Below, piece by piece: positions 8,797 to 16,705 of a stretch of 64,000 nt of DNA; positions within the stretch are counted from its first letter, which is position 1; every line of letters begins with the position of its first letter. The notes under the pieces are model-generated. The model did no database searches and was not told where the DNA came from. It saw only the letters and a list, made by a program, of their open reading frames with translations. The stretch comes from Halarchaeum nitratireducens (GTDB lineage: Archaea > Halobacteriota > Halobacteria > Halobacteriales > Halobacteriaceae): the NCBI RefSeq assembly GCF_014647155.1, contig NZ_BMOQ01000001.1:248001-312000 (forward strand), written 5' to 3'. The translations under genes were made by a program, and so were the position numbers.

Positions 8797-9471
8797 ATGG
8801 AACGCGACGCGCTCGCTCGCGGCCTCCGCGACGCCCTGCCGATCCTCGTCGGTATCGTGCCGTTCGGACTCGTCGCCGGCGTCGCCGCCAGCCGCGCCGG
8901 CTTCACCTTTCCGCAGGCGATGGGGCTCTCCGTCTTCGTCTTCGCCGGCGCGTCACAGCTCGCGGCGCTCTCGCTGGTCGAGGGACACGCGGCGTTCGTC
9001 GCCGTCGTCGCTACCGCCGTCGCGATCAACCTCCGGATGGCGATGTACTCGGCGTCGCTCGCCCCGTACTTCGAGGGGTACGCCGCGCGCTGGCGCGCGC
9101 TCCTCGCCTACCCGCTCACCGATCAGGCCTTCGCGCTCTCCGTCGCCACCTACCGTGAGTCCGACGTCGATCGACGCTGGTACTACCTCGCGGTCGCGTT
9201 CGCCCTCTGGGCCGTCTGGCAGGTCACGACCGCCGCCGGCGTCCTCCTCGGCGCCGGCGTCCCGTCCTCGTGGGGGCTCGGCTTCGCGGTGCCGCTCGTC
9301 TTCCTCGCCCTCCTCGTGCCCGCCATCGAGGGCGTCCCGCACGCCGCCGCGGCGGTCGTCGGCGCCGCGATCGCCGTCTACGGCGCGGACTGGCCGTTCA
9401 ACGCCGGCCTGCTCGTCGGCGCGCTCGCCGGCATCGTCGCGGGCCTCGTCGTCGCGGGGTGGCGGCGATGA
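8797..9471 (+). CDS. azlC: AzlC family branched-chain amino acid exporter, large subunit
   Basis: A 224-residue membrane protein with the AzlC signature: LPILVGIVPFGLVAGVAA near the N-terminus, FAGASQLAAL, and NLRMAMYSASLAPY in the second third. About seven hydrophobic helices are visible. AzlC works with the small subunit AzlD, whose ATG overlaps this stop codon (ATGA at 9468-9471). The 250-bp gap to the divergent antiporter operon holds no other gene. Substrate assignment follows family knowledge. Confidence 0.92.
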   Translation: MERDALARGLRDALPILVGIVPFGLVAGVAASRAGFTFPQAMGLSVFVFAGASQLAALSLVEGHAAFVAVVATAVAINLRMAMYSASLAPYFEGYAARWRALLAYPLTDQAFALSVATYRESDVDRRWYYLAVAFALWAVWQVTTAAGVLLGAGVPSSWGLGFAVPLVFLALLVPAIEGVPHAAAAVVGAAIAVYGADWPFNAGLLVGALAGIVAGLVVAGWRR

Positions 9472-9815
9472 CGACCTACGACGCCCTCACGACGTGGGCG
9501 CTCATCGCCGCGATCGCCGTCCCGACGTTCCTCATCCGCTTCTCCTTCATCGGCCTCCTCGGGCGCGTCGGCGGCGTCCCCGACTGGGCGGAGCGCGCAC
9601 TGGCCTTCGTCCCCGCTGCCGTCCTCGCCGCGCTCGTCGTCCCGGACATCGTGACGATCCGCGCGACCGTCGCCGCCACGATCGCCCAAGAGAAGGTCGT
9701 CGCCGGCCTCGTCGCCGCCGGCGTCGCCTACTACACCGAGGACGTCCTCGCCACGATCGCCGTCGGGATGGGGGTCTTCTGGGCGATCCGCTTCGGCCTC
9801 CCGCTCGTGACCTGA
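9468..9815 (+). CDS. azlD: AzlD family branched-chain amino acid exporter, small subunit
   Basis: A 115-residue protein with four hydrophobic segments, including the AzlD pattern TFLIRFSFI near residue 20 and ALAFVPAAVLAALVVPDI in the middle. It is translationally coupled to azlC by a 4-base overlap. The frame is open upstream to 9270, but that stretch is azlC shadow. It would form the exporter complex with AzlC. Confidence 0.92.
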   Translation: MTTYDALTTWALIAAIAVPTFLIRFSFIGLLGRVGGVPDWAERALAFVPAAVLAALVVPDIVTIRATVAATIAQEKVVAGLVAAGVAYYTEDVLATIAVGMGVFWAIRFGLPLVT

Positions 9816-9816
9816 C

Positions 9817-10050
9817 GTGTCGGTCCGCTCCCGCCGCGTCCCCGCTGCGTCCCCGTCGCGCTCCTCGTCGTCTCGCTCGCCGCCGCGACCCTCTCCCCGG
9901 TGCCGGCGCGCCGACCGCCGGTGGGCTCCCGCGGGACGCGCCCCTGCACGCCGCGGGCTGTGCGGCGATCGTCGTCGCCGGCGCGTGGGCGGTCCGCCGC
10001 GACGACCCGCCGGCGCTCCTCGGGCTCGTCGCCCTCGTGTCGCGCTACCT
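9817..10050 (+). pseudogene. VanZ-like membrane protein remnant (frameshifted, truncated)
   Basis: No single frame gives a sensible protein, but two adjacent frames do. Around 9843-9895 one frame reads a membrane helix PVALLVVSLAAATLSPVP. From about 9905 the next frame reads LPRDAPLHAAGCAAIVVAGAWAVRRDDPPA and another hydrophobic segment, LLGLVALVSRY. The LHAAG helix pattern resembles VanZ-like proteins (D-K-x-x-H-x-x-x-Y). The sequence then runs into the opposite-strand CoxG-like gene and is truncated. It could be a decaying gene or a sequencing indel in a short gene; truncation favours decay. The family assignment is tentative. Confidence 0.5.
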
Positions 10051-10623
10051 CCACTCGGGGTCCTTCACCACCCGCTCGCTCTTGGGGCCGCCGAGCGCGG
10101 CGAGGCGGTCGTCGAGCGCGTCGAAGTAGTCGGCGGCGACGCGCGTGATCGTCGACTCGACGGCACGCCGGTCGTCCGCGGCGAGTCGCCCGCCGACCGC
10201 CGCCTCCGCGCGCCACGTCGCGAGACACCCCCCCTCTCGCTCGTCGAGGGCGAGTGTCGCTTCCATCGCCGCGTCGATGTCGTCGCCGATGGCTCCCTCG
10301 ACGACCATGTCGGGGTAGTCGCGCTCCGTGACCGTCGCGTCCACGTCGATTTCGACGTCGGCGCCGCGGACGCCCGCACCGATCACCGCGTCGTACCGCT
10401 CCCCCGCCGAGACCGTCCGCGCGTCGCGCGTCTCGGGGTCCGTGGCGAGCAGGCGCGCGATCGATCCCGACGGGAGCTCGCGGTCCGCGACGGGCGCGAG
10501 CGCCGTACACCCCGGGAGACACTCGCGGGTCGTCACCGGATCGGAGAGGGCGACCCAGACGGACTCGGGGGCGACCGCGAACGCGCGTTCGAGCGTGACC
10601 GCGATCGACGTTGACTCGGACAC
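10045..10623 (-). CDS. CoxG-like SRPBCC-fold protein
   Basis: A 192-residue protein of the SRPBCC superfamily, with the CoxG pattern AFAVAPESVWVALSDP at 14-29 followed by CLPGCTALAPV (Cys35-Pro-Gly-Cys39). The later blocks AVIGAGVRGADVEIDVDATV and GGRLAADDRRAVESTITRVAADYFDAL are also typical. CoxG in carboxydotrophs helps anchor CO dehydrogenase to the membrane, but no cox structural genes are nearby, so only the fold is secure. Its 3' end overlaps the VanZ-like remnant. Confidence 0.85.
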   Translation of the reverse strand: MSESTSIAVTLERAFAVAPESVWVALSDPVTTRECLPGCTALAPVADRELPSGSIARLLATDPETRDARTVSAGERYDAVIGAGVRGADVEIDVDATVTERDYPDMVVEGAIGDDIDAAMEATLALDEREGGCLATWRAEAAVGGRLAADDRRAVESTITRVAADYFDALDDRLAALGGPKSERVVKDPEWR

Positions 10624-10705
10624 ACGCGCAACCCGGCCGCCGGCCGCCTAAGCGTTGTCGTCGCCGTCCCCGCCCTCGACCGCGGGTAGGGGTCGACCGC
10701 GGGGG

Positions 10706-10711
10706 TTTTAC
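10706..10711 (+). promoter_or_regulatory. TATA-like box of raSEA
   Basis: TTTTAC lies 25-30 nt before the raSEA ATG at 10736, the spacing expected for a leaderless haloarchaeal transcript. It helps choose this start over the upstream open frame. Confidence 0.5.
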
Positions 10712-10735
10712 GCGCGCCCGGGCTTCTACGTGGTA

Positions 10736-11815
10736 ATGAGTAAGCCGTCCCCCGAGGTGTACGAGCAGGGGCGCGGGATGGACGCGCACAATCAGGTGAT
10801 GCGCGAACTCCGCGCCGAGAAGGGGAACAAGGAGTACGACCCGCACGAGCCGACGCGGGTGTGGCTCGACGAGGACAACACGCCCGACGGCGTCTACCAG
10901 AGCCTGACGATAATCCTGAACACGGGCGGCTGTCGCTGGGCGCGCGCCGGCGGCTGCACGATGTGCGGCTACGTCGCCGAGTCCGTCGAGGGCGGGAGCG
11001 TCGGCCACGACGCCCTCATGGACCAGATTCAGGCCTGCCTCGACCACGAGGCCGAGGAGGCCGACGACGAATCCGGGCTCGTGAAGATATACACCTCCGG
11101 GAGCTTCCTCGACGAGCGCGAGGTCCCCGCCGAGACTCGCAGTGCGATCGCCGACACCTTCGCGGACCGCGAGCGCATCGTCGTCGAGAGCCTCCCGGAC
11201 TTCGTGGAGGCCGAGCGCGTCTCCGACTTCACGGACGTCGGCCTCGAAACCGACGTCGCCGTCGGCCTCGAAACCGCCACGGACCGCGTCCGCCACGACT
11301 GCGTGAACAAGTACTTCGACTTCGCGGACTTCGAGGACGCCGCCGCTGAGGCGCGCTCCGTCGGCGCGGGCGTCAAGGCCTACCTCCTGATGAAGCCGCC
11401 CTTCCTCTCCGAGTCCGAGGCCGTCGCGGACATGAAGGCCTCCGTCGAGAAGTGCGCGGCCGTCGAGGGCTGTCACACCGTCTCGATGAACCCGACGAAC
11501 GTCCAGCGCTACACGATGGTCGATCGACTCCACTTCCGGGGCGGCTATCGCCCGCCGTGGCTCTGGTCGGTCGCCGAGGTGTTGGAGGAGACCGCCGACG
11601 AGGACGTCATCGTCGTCTCCGACCCCGTGGGGAACGGCTCCGACCGGGGCCCGCACAACTGCGGGGAGTGCGACGACCTCGTCTACGAGGCCATCAAGGA
11701 CTTCGACCTCCGGCAGGACCCGAGCGTCTTCGAGGAGGTCAGCTGTGAGTGCGAACTCACGCACGACGCCGTCCTCGAACGCGAGACGGCCTACAACCTC
11801 CCGCTGGCGGAGTAG
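10736..11815 (+). CDS. raSEA: Archaeosine biosynthesis radical SAM protein RaSEA
   Basis: A 359-residue radical SAM enzyme with the unusual cluster motif Cys66-x7-Cys74-x2-Cys77 (NTGGCRWARAGGCTMCGYV). This spacing is characteristic of RaSEA and unlike canonical Cx3Cx2C. RaSEA completes archaeosine-15 in tRNA by acting on the lysine adduct made by ArcS. The protein also has C-terminal cysteines (HNCGECDD and SCEC) that may bind metal. ATG at 10736 is chosen because a TATA-like TTTTAC sits 25 nt upstream; the frame is open further upstream without a good start. arcS and tgtA are in the same window but not in the same operon. Confidence 0.94.
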   Translation: MSKPSPEVYEQGRGMDAHNQVMRELRAEKGNKEYDPHEPTRVWLDEDNTPDGVYQSLTIILNTGGCRWARAGGCTMCGYVAESVEGGSVGHDALMDQIQACLDHEAEEADDESGLVKIYTSGSFLDEREVPAETRSAIADTFADRERIVVESLPDFVEAERVSDFTDVGLETDVAVGLETATDRVRHDCVNKYFDFADFEDAAAEARSVGAGVKAYLLMKPPFLSESEAVADMKASVEKCAAVEGCHTVSMNPTNVQRYTMVDRLHFRGGYRPPWLWSVAEVLEETADEDVIVVSDPVGNGSDRGPHNCGECDDLVYEAIKDFDLRQDPSVFEEVSCECELTHDAVLERETAYNLPLAE

Positions 11816-11870
11816 GCGGTTCTGGGCGGCGGCGAAGAATCGCTACTCACCGAACGGCGGCCGGAGGGGG

Positions 11871-11939
11871 CCGCGAGGAATAGGTCGCGCGACGCGCGAC
11901 CGGACATCCGAGCCGGGCGTGGCGATCCGCGAGGAATAG
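11871..11939. repeat. 13-bp direct repeats flanking an 8-bp hairpin
   Basis: CCGCGAGGAATAG occurs at 11871-11883 and again at 11927-11939. Overlapping the end of the first copy is the perfect inverted repeat GGTCGCGC-GAC-GCGCGACC (11883-11901). The element fills the 177-bp space between two convergent genes, where nothing else is visible. It may mark transcription ends or be a short mobile remnant. Confidence 0.55.
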
Positions 11940-11992
11940 AGCGGTTCGGGTGTCGTTCCGGTCGTCTCGGCCCGTCGGTCGGCCGGTCGCGA

Positions 11993-13201
11993 TCAGTCGC
12001 TGACGCGCACGACGCCGGAGTCGCGGCCGTGACCGGCGTAGTAGAGCGCGCTCCCGCGAACCGAGGGCGCACTCATGAGCGCGGGTCGGACGTCCAGCCC
12101 GAGCGACCACGTCGTCTCGCCGCTCGCGGCGTCGAGTGCGTACAGCGTCTCCTCCCCCAGCGCGAACCGCGTATCGGCGGCGACGACCGGCGGACGCGGC
12201 CCGAGGTCGGCGTCGAGCTCCCTCGCCCACCTCGTGGCTCCGTCAGTCACGTCGAACGCCGCGAGCGCGCCGTCGGGTGACTGGACGTGGAGCGTGTCGC
12301 TACTCACGGCGGCGTACGGACTCCCGTTCTCCGGCAGCGGGACGGACGCGCGCCACTGTGTCGCCCCGTCGTCCAGCGCGAGCGCGTACACGTCGCCGCG
12401 ATGGGCCGCGTAGTACAGGTGGTTCTCGCCGACCACGAGCGGGACGGTACTCTCCGGGAGGTCGTGCCGTCGCCAGCGCTCCTCGCCCGATGCGGGGTCG
12501 AGGGCGGCGACGCCGGTCTCTCCGTCCGTACCCACGGCCGCGTACGCGTCACCGTCGCGGGCGACGACGGACGCCGTAGACTCGCCTGCGTCGTAGCGCC
12601 AGCGCTTCTCGCCGCTCGCGGGGTCGCGACCGTAGACGGTCTCCCCGTCGTCCGTGAGGAGGACGTCCGCGGCGAGAACGGGCGCGTTCGACACCGTTCC
12701 GTAGCCGCCCTGATCGGTTCGCCAACAGAGCTCGCCGTTCCGGCCGTCGTACGCCGCCACGAACTCCGCCGTCGAGACGAAGACCGCGTCTCCGGCGACC
12801 GTCGGCGTCGACTTCCCATACGGATACCGAACCGACCACGACGCCTTCGACGAGTCGAGTCCGAAGCCACGATACGCACCCGCCTCGCCGTCCCCGTCGC
12901 TGTACCCCACGATACCACGGCCACCGGCGAGCGTTACCGAGGTGCCGGTCGCGACGCCGACGGCCGCGACGCTGGAAACGGCCGGATCGCTGGACGGACC
13001 GCCGTCGGCCGTCCCGCCGGTGTTCGCGAAGTCGTGTTGGTAGGTCGGCCACGCCCCGGTGACGTCGCCCACGGGGGCGTCCCGCTCGTGAACGCGATCG
13101 GTCCCGGCGACGACGCGACCCATACACCCCGTGAGGGAGGCGAGCGCCGTCGCTCCCGTCGCTGCGAGCAGCCCGCGGCGCGTCAGTGCGTTGGAGGGCA
13201 T
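11993..13201 (-). CDS. Tat-exported lipoprotein with PQQ-like beta-propeller
   Basis: A 402-residue protein starting with a twin-arginine signal (TRRGLLAATG at 7-16) and a lipobox ending at Cys26 (LTGC). The mature part is built from repeated beta-propeller blades with the recurring A-x-D-x-x-x-G-x-x-x-W pattern (for example GLDSSKASWSV, AYDGRNGELCW, ALDPASGEERW, ALDDGATQW, AFDVTDGATRW, ALDAASGETTW). This matches the PQQ-like/BamB fold. It is expected on the outer face of the cytoplasmic membrane. Its ligand or partner is unknown. A second protein of this architecture is encoded at 62215-63351. Confidence 0.9.
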   Translation of the reverse strand: MPSNALTRRGLLAATGATALASLTGCMGRVVAGTDRVHERDAPVGDVTGAWPTYQHDFANTGGTADGGPSSDPAVSSVAAVGVATGTSVTLAGGRGIVGYSDGDGEAGAYRGFGLDSSKASWSVRYPYGKSTPTVAGDAVFVSTAEFVAAYDGRNGELCWRTDQGGYGTVSNAPVLAADVLLTDDGETVYGRDPASGEKRWRYDAGESTASVVARDGDAYAAVGTDGETGVAALDPASGEERWRRHDLPESTVPLVVGENHLYYAAHRGDVYALALDDGATQWRASVPLPENGSPYAAVSSDTLHVQSPDGALAAFDVTDGATRWARELDADLGPRPPVVAADTRFALGEETLYALDAASGETTWSLGLDVRPALMSAPSVRGSALYYAGHGRDSGVVRVSD

Positions 13202-13340
13202 CCCGTCAGTGTCTCGACTGAACGAGTAAGTAAGTTGTCTCCGTCACGAGACCGGCGACGGTCGTTCGGGGCTCGGGTGCGGTTCGACGGGGGCGAGGTC
13301 AGCGCGGGCGCTCACTTGTCCGCGTAACCGGCTTCGCCAG

Positions 13341-14012
13341 TTACGCGAACGCTTCCAACACGCCCTGCCCGTCCGTCCTGCCGAGGAGCGGGAGCGCGGC
13401 GCGCTCCGGGTGGGGCATCATGACGGCGATCGTCTCGTCCGCGCCGAGGAGTCCCGCGACGTTGTGCTTCGAGCCGTTCGGGTTCGCTTTGTCGGTAACG
13501 GTCCCGTCGGCGTCGCAGTAGCGGAAGAGCACCCGGTTCTCGTCCTCGACGGCCGCCAGTTCGGCGTCCGGGATCTCGAAGCGCCCCTCGCCGTGCGCGA
13601 TGGGGAACTCGACGACGTCGCCCTCGTCGTAGGCGCGCGTCCACGGGGTGTCGGCGTTCTCGACGCGGAGGTGGACGTGCTCGCACTGGAAGCGCGCCGA
13701 GCGGTTCGTCGTGAACGCCCCGGGTGTCAGACCGCCCTCACAGCCGATCTGCGCGCCGTTACAGATCCCGAGGACGGGCGTGCCCGATTCGGCGGCGGCG
13801 CGGACGTCGTCCATGATGGGCGAGCGCGCCGCCATCGCGCCCGCGCGGAGGTAGTCGCCGTAGGAGAAGCCACCGGGAATGACCACGCCGTCGGTGTCGG
13901 CGGGGAGGCCGTCCTCGTGCCAGACGATTTCCGCGTCGACGCCGACCGCGTCGAGCGCGCGCACGGCGTCTCGATCGCAGTTCGACCCGCCGAAGCGCAC
14001 GACGGCGATCAT
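13341..14012 (-). CDS. purQ: Phosphoribosylformylglycinamidine synthase, glutaminase subunit PurQ
   Basis: A 223-residue class I glutamine amidotransferase. Nucleophile Cys84 lies in GICNGAQIG; the His-x-Glu partner is in MMPHPERA near residue 204. It supplies ammonia to PurL for FGAM synthesis in purine biosynthesis. PurL is not in the window. The start codon overlaps the purS stop by four bases, giving a tight purS-purQ operon. The open frame beyond 14012 is purS shadow. Confidence 0.96.
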   Translation of the reverse strand: MIAVVRFGGSNCDRDAVRALDAVGVDAEIVWHEDGLPADTDGVVIPGGFSYGDYLRAGAMAARSPIMDDVRAAAESGTPVLGICNGAQIGCEGGLTPGAFTTNRSARFQCEHVHLRVENADTPWTRAYDEGDVVEFPIAHGEGRFEIPDAELAAVEDENRVLFRYCDADGTVTDKANPNGSKHNVAGLLGADETIAVMMPHPERAALPLLGRTDGQGVLEAFA

Positions 14013-14263
14013 TCGCGCGCGGCGACGTCCACGTCGTAGTCGTGGATCGTCGGGTTGGCGAGCAGGCGCTCGGCCATCTCCTCGGCGCGCTCGGCCGCGG
14101 CGTCCGCGTCCGCGGCGTCGAGGTCGACCTCGAAGCGGTCGGTCGAGCGCAGCGCCTCCAGCTCGAAACCGAGGCGTTCGAGGGCGCGTTTCGTGGTCTC
14201 GGCCTCGGGATCGAGGACGCCGCGCTTCAGTCGGACGGTCACCGTCGCGGTGTAGGCGCTCAT
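14009..14263 (-). CDS. purS: Phosphoribosylformylglycinamidine synthase subunit PurS
   Basis: An 84-residue protein with the PurS fold: YTATVTVRLKRGVLDPEAETTKRALERLGF at the N-terminus and the dimer-forming C-terminal part ending in NPTIHDYDVDVAA. PurS bridges PurQ and PurL. ATG at 14263 is chosen; the open frame upstream to 14440 reads as Arg-rich non-coding sequence. A T-run box on this strand at 14288-14293 lies 26-30 nt upstream, consistent with a leaderless mRNA. Confidence 0.95.
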   Translation of the reverse strand: MSAYTATVTVRLKRGVLDPEAETTKRALERLGFELEALRSTDRFEVDLDAADADAAAERAEEMAERLLANPTIHDYDVDVAARE

Positions 14264-14287
14264 CGCCCGTGAGTGCGTGACCGTGGT

Positions 14288-14293
14288 CAAAAA
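14288..14293 (-). promoter_or_regulatory. T-rich promoter box of purSQ
   Basis: Read on the minus strand, TTTTTG precedes the purS ATG (14263) by about 26-30 nt, the TBP-site spacing for a leaderless haloarchaeal gene. Confidence 0.45.
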
Positions 14294-14477
14294 GACTTCT
14301 GAAAAAGCGGGGATGTTGCACGTTCGTGTGGCTCCCGCTCCCTCGAATCCCGCTCGCGAATCGCTTCCCGTCTGCCGGCGTGTCGCGTCCCGTCGCCCGG
14401 GCCGGGCGCCGTACGGTCGCGGCGCTGTGCGATCACTCACGCCGTACCGACCGCGGGCGTCCTCCCCGCCGGAACGA

Positions 14478-15296
14478 CTAGGCGACGAACGTGACTTCGA
14501 AGCGCCGCACGTCGGCGTCGTAGTAGGCGCTCACGAGGTCGTCGGCGTCGGTCGGGACGATCCGCTGCGGGACGGTCGCGGCGAGCGCGTCGATCTCGAA
14601 GGGGTAGGGATCGAGTCGGAGCGTCGCGGGGCCGACCGGCGTCACGTCGAGCGTCGCCGTGTCGTCACCCGTGACCGGGACGGGCCCGATCTCCGTCGCC
14701 TCGAACCGGGCACTGTGGCAGGCGTAGAGCGAGAGCGAGTCGAGCGCCTGCAACAGGAGGTAGTGTTTCCATAGGTCGCCGCGGATCGCGCCCGCCGGGG
14801 CCGTCCCGTCGGCGTGGAGGACGTCGAGCGTCTCCCGGTCGCGCTCGGGGAGGTCGAGCGACGCCGCGAACTCCGCTTGGCGCGCTTCCTGCGCGTCGAC
14901 GAACGACGCGAACGGCGCCTCGTCGCTCAGGTCGAGGATCTCGGTGCGGACGCCGTAGCCCCCGCGGCGGAGGCCGGCGGCGTGCATCGAGACGAGCAGG
15001 CCGGCGTAGGGATCGATGTCCGCGGCGACGTCGACGCCGCGCGCGTAGAAGTCGGTCCAGTCGTCGCCGTCGACCGCGACGAAATCGACGGGGTCGCCGT
15101 CGTCGTCGAGTCGCGGTCGGCAGTCGTAGTCGCTCCACCCCTGGTCGTGGGTCTCGGCGGCGACGACGAACGGGACGCGCGGGCCCGGGAGGACGGTGTC
15201 CCCGCCGCCCCAGTGGCGCGCGAAGCGCCCGCTGAGCGCCGCGTGGTCGGGTTGGGTGACGAACCGATAGCGGTCGCCGGCCTCGGTGACGATCAT
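14478..15296 (-). CDS. DUF3891 family protein
   Basis: A 272-residue protein with the DUF3891 landmarks: an N-terminal QPDHAALSGRFARHW, then AAETHDQGWSDYD and VSMHAAGLRRGGYG. Conserved His/Asp residues in these blocks suggest an HD-like metal site, but no activity is established for the family. No signal or membrane segments are present. ATG 15296 opens MIVTEAGDRY. It is downstream of purC on the same strand, after a 243-bp gap. Confidence 0.85.
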   Translation of the reverse strand: MIVTEAGDRYRFVTQPDHAALSGRFARHWGGGDTVLPGPRVPFVVAAETHDQGWSDYDCRPRLDDDGDPVDFVAVDGDDWTDFYARGVDVAADIDPYAGLLVSMHAAGLRRGGYGVRTEILDLSDEAPFASFVDAQEARQAEFAASLDLPERDRETLDVLHADGTAPAGAIRGDLWKHYLLLQALDSLSLYACHSARFEATEIGPVPVTGDDTATLDVTPVGPATLRLDPYPFEIDALAATVPQRIVPTDADDLVSAYYDADVRRFEVTFVA

Positions 15297-15539
15297 GTCG
15301 AAGGAGAGGTGCCGGCGCTACAAAGAGGTAGCCCGCCTCGCCGCCTCGGGTGAGGCGGTCGAACGCGAGCGGGACAGTGCTCACAGTTGGGTCGGAAATG
15401 CACGTACGCGTCGGAACCGCGGCTCATGGACCGCTCATCTGCCCTCATGGCCGACGGCGACGTGCCCGTCCTTCCGGGCCGCGACGGCGCCGGGGCCGTC
15501 GACGTCGACGAGCGCGCCGATGACGGGAGCGAGGTCGCG

Positions 15540-16568
15540 TTAGAGGTCTCGCACGGCGTCGACGGCCGCGTCGATGTCGGGCGCGTCGAACCACTCGCTC
15601 CCGGCGTAGGCGTTCGTCCCCGCCCGATACAGCGCCGACACCGTCTCGATCACGTCCTCGGGGAGGCGCTCGGGCGTCGTGCCGCAGAGCTCGCGCCAGT
15701 CGGCGACGCCCTCCCGGTCGGCCTCGGCCTTCGCCTCGCTCACGGCGTCGACCCACGTCGGGTCGTAGCTCTTGTAGAACTGCCGGACGACCTCCTTCGA
15801 GACCTGCTGGCCGCGGTAGGAAAAGCGGTTCTCGTCGAACGTCCCGACGACGTCGGCGACGACGACCTCGCCGTCGATCACCGCGCACTCGATCTTGCCG
15901 TCCTGGTGCTCGAAGCCCGCCGCCTCGGCGCGCTCGGTGACGACGTCGTTGACGCGACGCGCGAGCGATTCGAGGTCGGCGACGGCGGCGTCGCCCGCGA
16001 TCCGGTCCGCCTCGGCGTCGTCGACGTAGCGGTCCTGCTCCTCGAACTTCGTGGAGAACTCGACGACGGGGTCCGCGAGGGTGACGGGTTCGGCCGGCCA
16101 CTCGGCGACGTCGAGGCCGTACTCCTCGGGGCTCGCGCGCGAGCGGAGACTGGAGCCGACCGGGACGGTGTTGCGAAAGACGATCTCCAGGGGCACCACG
16201 TAGTTCGATCCCGCCTCCGCGTGGAAGGCGTCGTAGTCGTAGTCGCCGTCGGCGAACGGGAGGTCGGGCACCCGCACGAGGTCGATGGCCATCTCGGTCG
16301 GCGGGGTGCCCGCGCTGTCGAGGTCGACGACGCGCTCGGCGTCGCCGGCGTCGACGACGCCCCGGTAGTGCGTGGGGACGCCCGCGGCTTCGAGCAGTTC
16401 GAAGTTGTACGCGCCCATCGTGCAGAGCGCCGCGCCCTTCTGCGGGATCTGGTCGGGCATCTTCCCCCAGTCGAAGACGCTGTAGTCGTCGGTGAACGCG
16501 AACCGACCGCGGCCGGCGGCCTCCCGCGTCGGGGCGTCCGCGACGCGGAGGTCCTTGACGCTCGTCAT
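15540..16568 (-). CDS. purC: SAICAR synthetase PurC
   Basis: A 342-residue phosphoribosylaminoimidazole-succinocarboxamide synthase, longer than bacterial forms (about 240) as is usual in haloarchaea. The start MTSVKDLRVADAP and the ATP-binding region FAFTDDYSVFDWGKMPDQIPQKG are clear, as are VVPLEIVFRNTVPVGSSLRSR and the C-terminal KDxxRQFYKSYDP-like block. It joins CAIR and aspartate. The 15297-15539 region downstream holds no credible gene; the same frame stays open for about 34 codons after the stop, probably by chance. Confidence 0.95.
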   Translation of the reverse strand: MTSVKDLRVADAPTREAAGRGRFAFTDDYSVFDWGKMPDQIPQKGAALCTMGAYNFELLEAAGVPTHYRGVVDAGDAERVVDLDSAGTPPTEMAIDLVRVPDLPFADGDYDYDAFHAEAGSNYVVPLEIVFRNTVPVGSSLRSRASPEEYGLDVAEWPAEPVTLADPVVEFSTKFEEQDRYVDDAEADRIAGDAAVADLESLARRVNDVVTERAEAAGFEHQDGKIECAVIDGEVVVADVVGTFDENRFSYRGQQVSKEVVRQFYKSYDPTWVDAVSEAKAEADREGVADWRELCGTTPERLPEDVIETVSALYRAGTNAYAGSEWFDAPDIDAAVDAVRDL

Positions 16569-16675
16569 ACGCGTCCTCCGTCGTCCGGGGACTAAGTGGT
16601 TTCCATCGACGTGCCTACCGGAACCGATCTCAGACCCGAGGTATGCACGTCTGTGCTATCTCCGTTCCACCCGTC

Positions 16676-16681
16676 TTTATG
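16676..16681 (+). promoter_or_regulatory. TATA-like box of the aldolase gene
   Basis: TTTATG lies 25-30 nt before the ATG at 16706 and supports that start over the in-frame ATG at 16643. Confidence 0.55.
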
Positions 16682-16705
16682 ACTCGGCGCGCGCCACGGT
16701 CGAAC

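Noticed and set aside
10045-10623. Evidence for a carbon monoxide dehydrogenase cluster
   Set aside because: Only a CoxG-like SRPBCC gene is present. No CO dehydrogenase large, medium or small subunit gene is in the window.
15297-15542. Continuation of purC past its stop codon for about 34 open codons
   Set aside because: The extra peptide has no similarity to PurC, the protein is already full length, and open frames of this size occur by chance at this GC content.
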